Notes under the pieces: model-generated | What the model was told of the DNA's origin: nothing | The model's input: only the letters and a program-made list of their open reading frames with translations | The model's database searches: none | In this document: in pieces, positions 13,183 to 14,921 of the stretch | Numbering within the stretch: position 1 is the stretch's first letter | Layout: each line of letters opens with the position of its first letter | From: Synergistaceae bacterium | GTDB taxonomy: Bacteria > Synergistota > Synergistia > Synergistales > Synergistaceae | Reading direction: 5' to 3' | Assembly: GCA_031271065.1 (NCBI GenBank) | Contig: JAISWP010000254.1 | Coordinates: 1 to 14,921, forward strand | Length of the DNA: 14,921 nucleotides | Position numbers and translations under genes: made by a program

Positions 13183-14921
13183 TTGGGTAAACTTGCGAAG
13201 AATCTTGGCATATACCTTGTGCTGATTGTCGTGGTGGTCAGCCTTGTAAACGTATTTCTGTCTCCCGATCAGAAGCAGGAGGAAGAGGAAGTCATCACGT
13301 ACAGCGAACTCCTAAAGTACGCCGATAACGGCAGGCTGGCAAAGGTCATAATAGAAGAGGGAGTCATCAAAGGGATATTTTCCGACGGCAGGACTTTTCG
13401 CACTTACGCCGTCGGTATAGGGGACCTGGCCGCGCGGCTCGCCGGCAAAGGGGTGGACGTGGCGGTGACGCCGCCCCAAAAGACTCCCTGGTGGTCGAGT
13501 CTCATGACGTCGCTCTTTCCGACTCTTCTGCTCATAGGGGCCTGGATATTCATCCTCTATAACATGCAGGGCGGGGGCAGCAAGGTGATGAACTTCTCGA
13601 AGAGCAAGGCCAAGCTCTTTCTGGACAATCGGCCCAAGGTGACGTTTGCCGATGTGGCCGGCTGCGACGAGTCCAAGGAGGAGCTTGAGGAGGTAGTCGA
13701 GTTTCTCAGGGATCCGGGGAGATTCGCGAAGCTCGGGGCGAAGGTCCCCAGAGGCGTGCTCCTGCTCGGGTCCCCCGGTACCGGCAAGACGCTGCTTTCG
13801 AGGGCGGTGGCCGGGGAGGCGGACGTGCCGTTTTTCAGCATCAGCGGATCTGACTTCGTCGAGATGTTCGTGGGGGTAGGGGCGGCCCGCGTTCGCGACC
13901 TTTTCGAGCAGGCTCGCAGATACCAGCCCTGCATAGTGTTCATCGACGAGATAGACGCGGTGGGCCGTCAGCGCGGCGCGGGGTTGGGCGGCGGACACGA
14001 CGAGCGTGAACAGACCCTGAACCAGCTGCTGGTGGAGATGGACGGTTTCGAGGCGAGCGGCGGGATAATACTGATAGCCGCCACAAACAGGCCGGATATA
14101 CTCGACCCGGCTCTTCTGAGACCGGGGAGATTCGACCGGCAGATAGTGGTCGACCGCCCCGACGTCAACGGACGTCTGGCCATATTGAAGGTGCATATCA
14201 AGGACAAAAAACTCGGTCCCGACGTGGACCTCGACGTGATAGCCCGGCGCACCCCCGGTTTTGTGGGGGCGGACCTCGCCAATCTCGTCAACGAAGCGGC
14301 GCTGCTGGCCGGGCGCAGGCTCAAGGAGATGCTTGGGATGCCCGAGTTCGAGGAAGCTATCGACAGGGTAATGGCGGGTCCTGAGCGCAAGAGCCGCGTC
14401 ATAAGCAAAAAGGAACGGGAGATAATAGCATATCACGAAGTGGGGCACGCCATAGTGGCGAGGATGATCCCGGGTTCAGACCCGGTCCACAAGATATCCA
14501 TAATACCCCGCGGACACATGGCCCTGGGGTACACGCTCCAGGTCCCCGAGGAGGACAGGTTCCTCGTCTCTAAGCAGGAGCTCTTGAACCGCATATGCGT
14601 TCTGCTCGGCGGCCGCGTAACCGAGACCATCAAGTTCGGCGACGTCACGAGCGGGGCTCAGAACGATCTCGAACGGGCGACACAGACGGCCCGCCAGATG
14701 GTGACCCAGCTCGGCATGAGCGAACGTCTGGGTCCCGTGACATTGGGCAGGAAACATCACGAGGTGTTCCTGGGCAGGGACATCATGGAGGATCGGAATT
14801 ACAGCGAGGAGGTGGCCTACGCCATCGACCAGGAAGTTCGCAGGATAGTCGACGAGTGTTTCGAAAAGGTACACGGAATACTCACCGAGAATTTCGTGAA
14901 GGTCGAGGAGATAACCGCCAT
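13183..14921 (+). CDS. ftsH: ATP-dependent zinc metalloprotease FtsH (3' partial)
   Basis: Membrane-anchored AAA+ protease that degrades misfolded membrane proteins and some regulators. 579 residues are visible; full proteins are about 600-650 aa, so only the C-terminal tail is missing. Order: membrane helix 1 (about 8-26), a small extracytoplasmic domain (FtsH_ext), helix 2 (about 107-126), then the AAA domain with Walker A GSPGTGKT (196-203), Walker B IVFIDEID (251-258), the pore loop near FVEMFVG, ATNRPD (300-305) and arginine-finger region RPGRFDR (313-319). The protease site is HEVGH (418-422) with the third zinc ligand D495 in TSGAQND. The second residue of Walker A is Ser where Pro is usual, a mild variation. 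The start is TTG 13183 behind AGGAGGAGG; no earlier in-frame ATG fits. It is the last visible gene of the tilS-hpt-ftsH run. Confidence 0.96.
   Translation, partial: MGKLAKNLGIYLVLIVVVVSLVNVFLSPDQKQEEEEVITYSELLKYADNGRLAKVIIEEGVIKGIFSDGRTFRTYAVGIGDLAARLAGKGVDVAVTPPQKTPWWSSLMTSLFPTLLLIGAWIFILYNMQGGGSKVMNFSKSKAKLFLDNRPKVTFADVAGCDESKEELEEVVEFLRDPGRFAKLGAKVPRGVLLLGSPGTGKTLLSRAVAGEADVPFFSISGSDFVEMFVGVGAARVRDLFEQARRYQPCIVFIDEIDAVGRQRGAGLGGGHDEREQTLNQLLVEMDGFEASGGIILIAATNRPDILDPALLRPGRFDRQIVVDRPDVNGRLAILKVHIKDKKLGPDVDLDVIARRTPGFVGADLANLVNEAALLAGRRLKEMLGMPEFEEAIDRVMAGPERKSRVISKKEREIIAYHEVGHAIVARMIPGSDPVHKISIIPRGHMALGYTLQVPEEDRFLVSKQELLNRICVLLGGRVTETIKFGDVTSGAQNDLERATQTARQMVTQLGMSERLGPVTLGRKHHEVFLGRDIMEDRNYSEEVAYAIDQEVRRIVDECFEKVHGILTENFVKVEEITA

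Noticed and set aside
13312..14448. Long minus-strand open frame opposite ftsH
   Set aside because: The plus strand encodes a complete AAA/protease core with all motifs; the antisense translation has no recognisable features.

Overview
The window looks like a chromosomal stretch of an anaerobic bacterium of the Synergistota (Synergistaceae-like). This is an inference from style, not a database match. The DNA is fairly GC-rich, yet Ile is often coded by ATA and Arg by AGG. Genes are tightly packed with ATGA/TGATG overlaps, and TTG and GTG starts are used. Two diguanylate cyclases share a soluble HAMP-like front end, and one of them sits upstream of the housekeeping run tilS-hpt-ftsH. No rRNA, tRNA, CRISPR array, transposase or phage gene is visible.

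Layout. (1) 2-808: C-terminal part of an NADH oxidase-type flavoenzyme (+), cut by the left edge. It converges on (2) a MurJ/MviN-type flippase at 902-2548 (-). A 19-bp perfect inverted repeat (827-874) lies between them. (3) 2629-4856: a DHH/DHHA1 phosphoesterase and a processive diacylglycerol glycosyltransferase-like protein (+), overlapping by one base. (4) 4890-7439: a minus-strand group read from right to left: V4R-domain protein, PAS-GGDEF diguanylate cyclase, LemA-family protein. (5) 7440-7643: a divergent promoter region. (6) 7644-14921 (+): two tandem related secreted proteins, a second HAMP-like/PAS/GGDEF cyclase, then tilS, hpt and ftsH, with ftsH cut by the right edge. Four-base overlaps join the two secreted-protein genes, cyclase to tilS, and tilS to hpt. 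The larger gaps are 104 nt before the cyclase and 83 nt before ftsH.

How the genes may work together. Much of the window concerns the cell envelope: a lipid II flippase, a glycolipid synthase, LemA, two exported proteins and the FtsH membrane protease. Two cytosolic c-di-GMP synthases sit among them. The cyclases share an N-terminal module without membrane segments, so they probably sense soluble signals or partner proteins. One is paired with a V4R protein, a plausible small-molecule sensor. The other is joined by overlap to the tRNA-lysidine/purine-salvage/FtsH operon. The most original material is the V4R-cyclase pair, the paralogous cyclases with contrasting inhibitory sites, and the tandem secreted pair, one member of which has a long acidic tail. 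I see no defence, toxin or mobile system.
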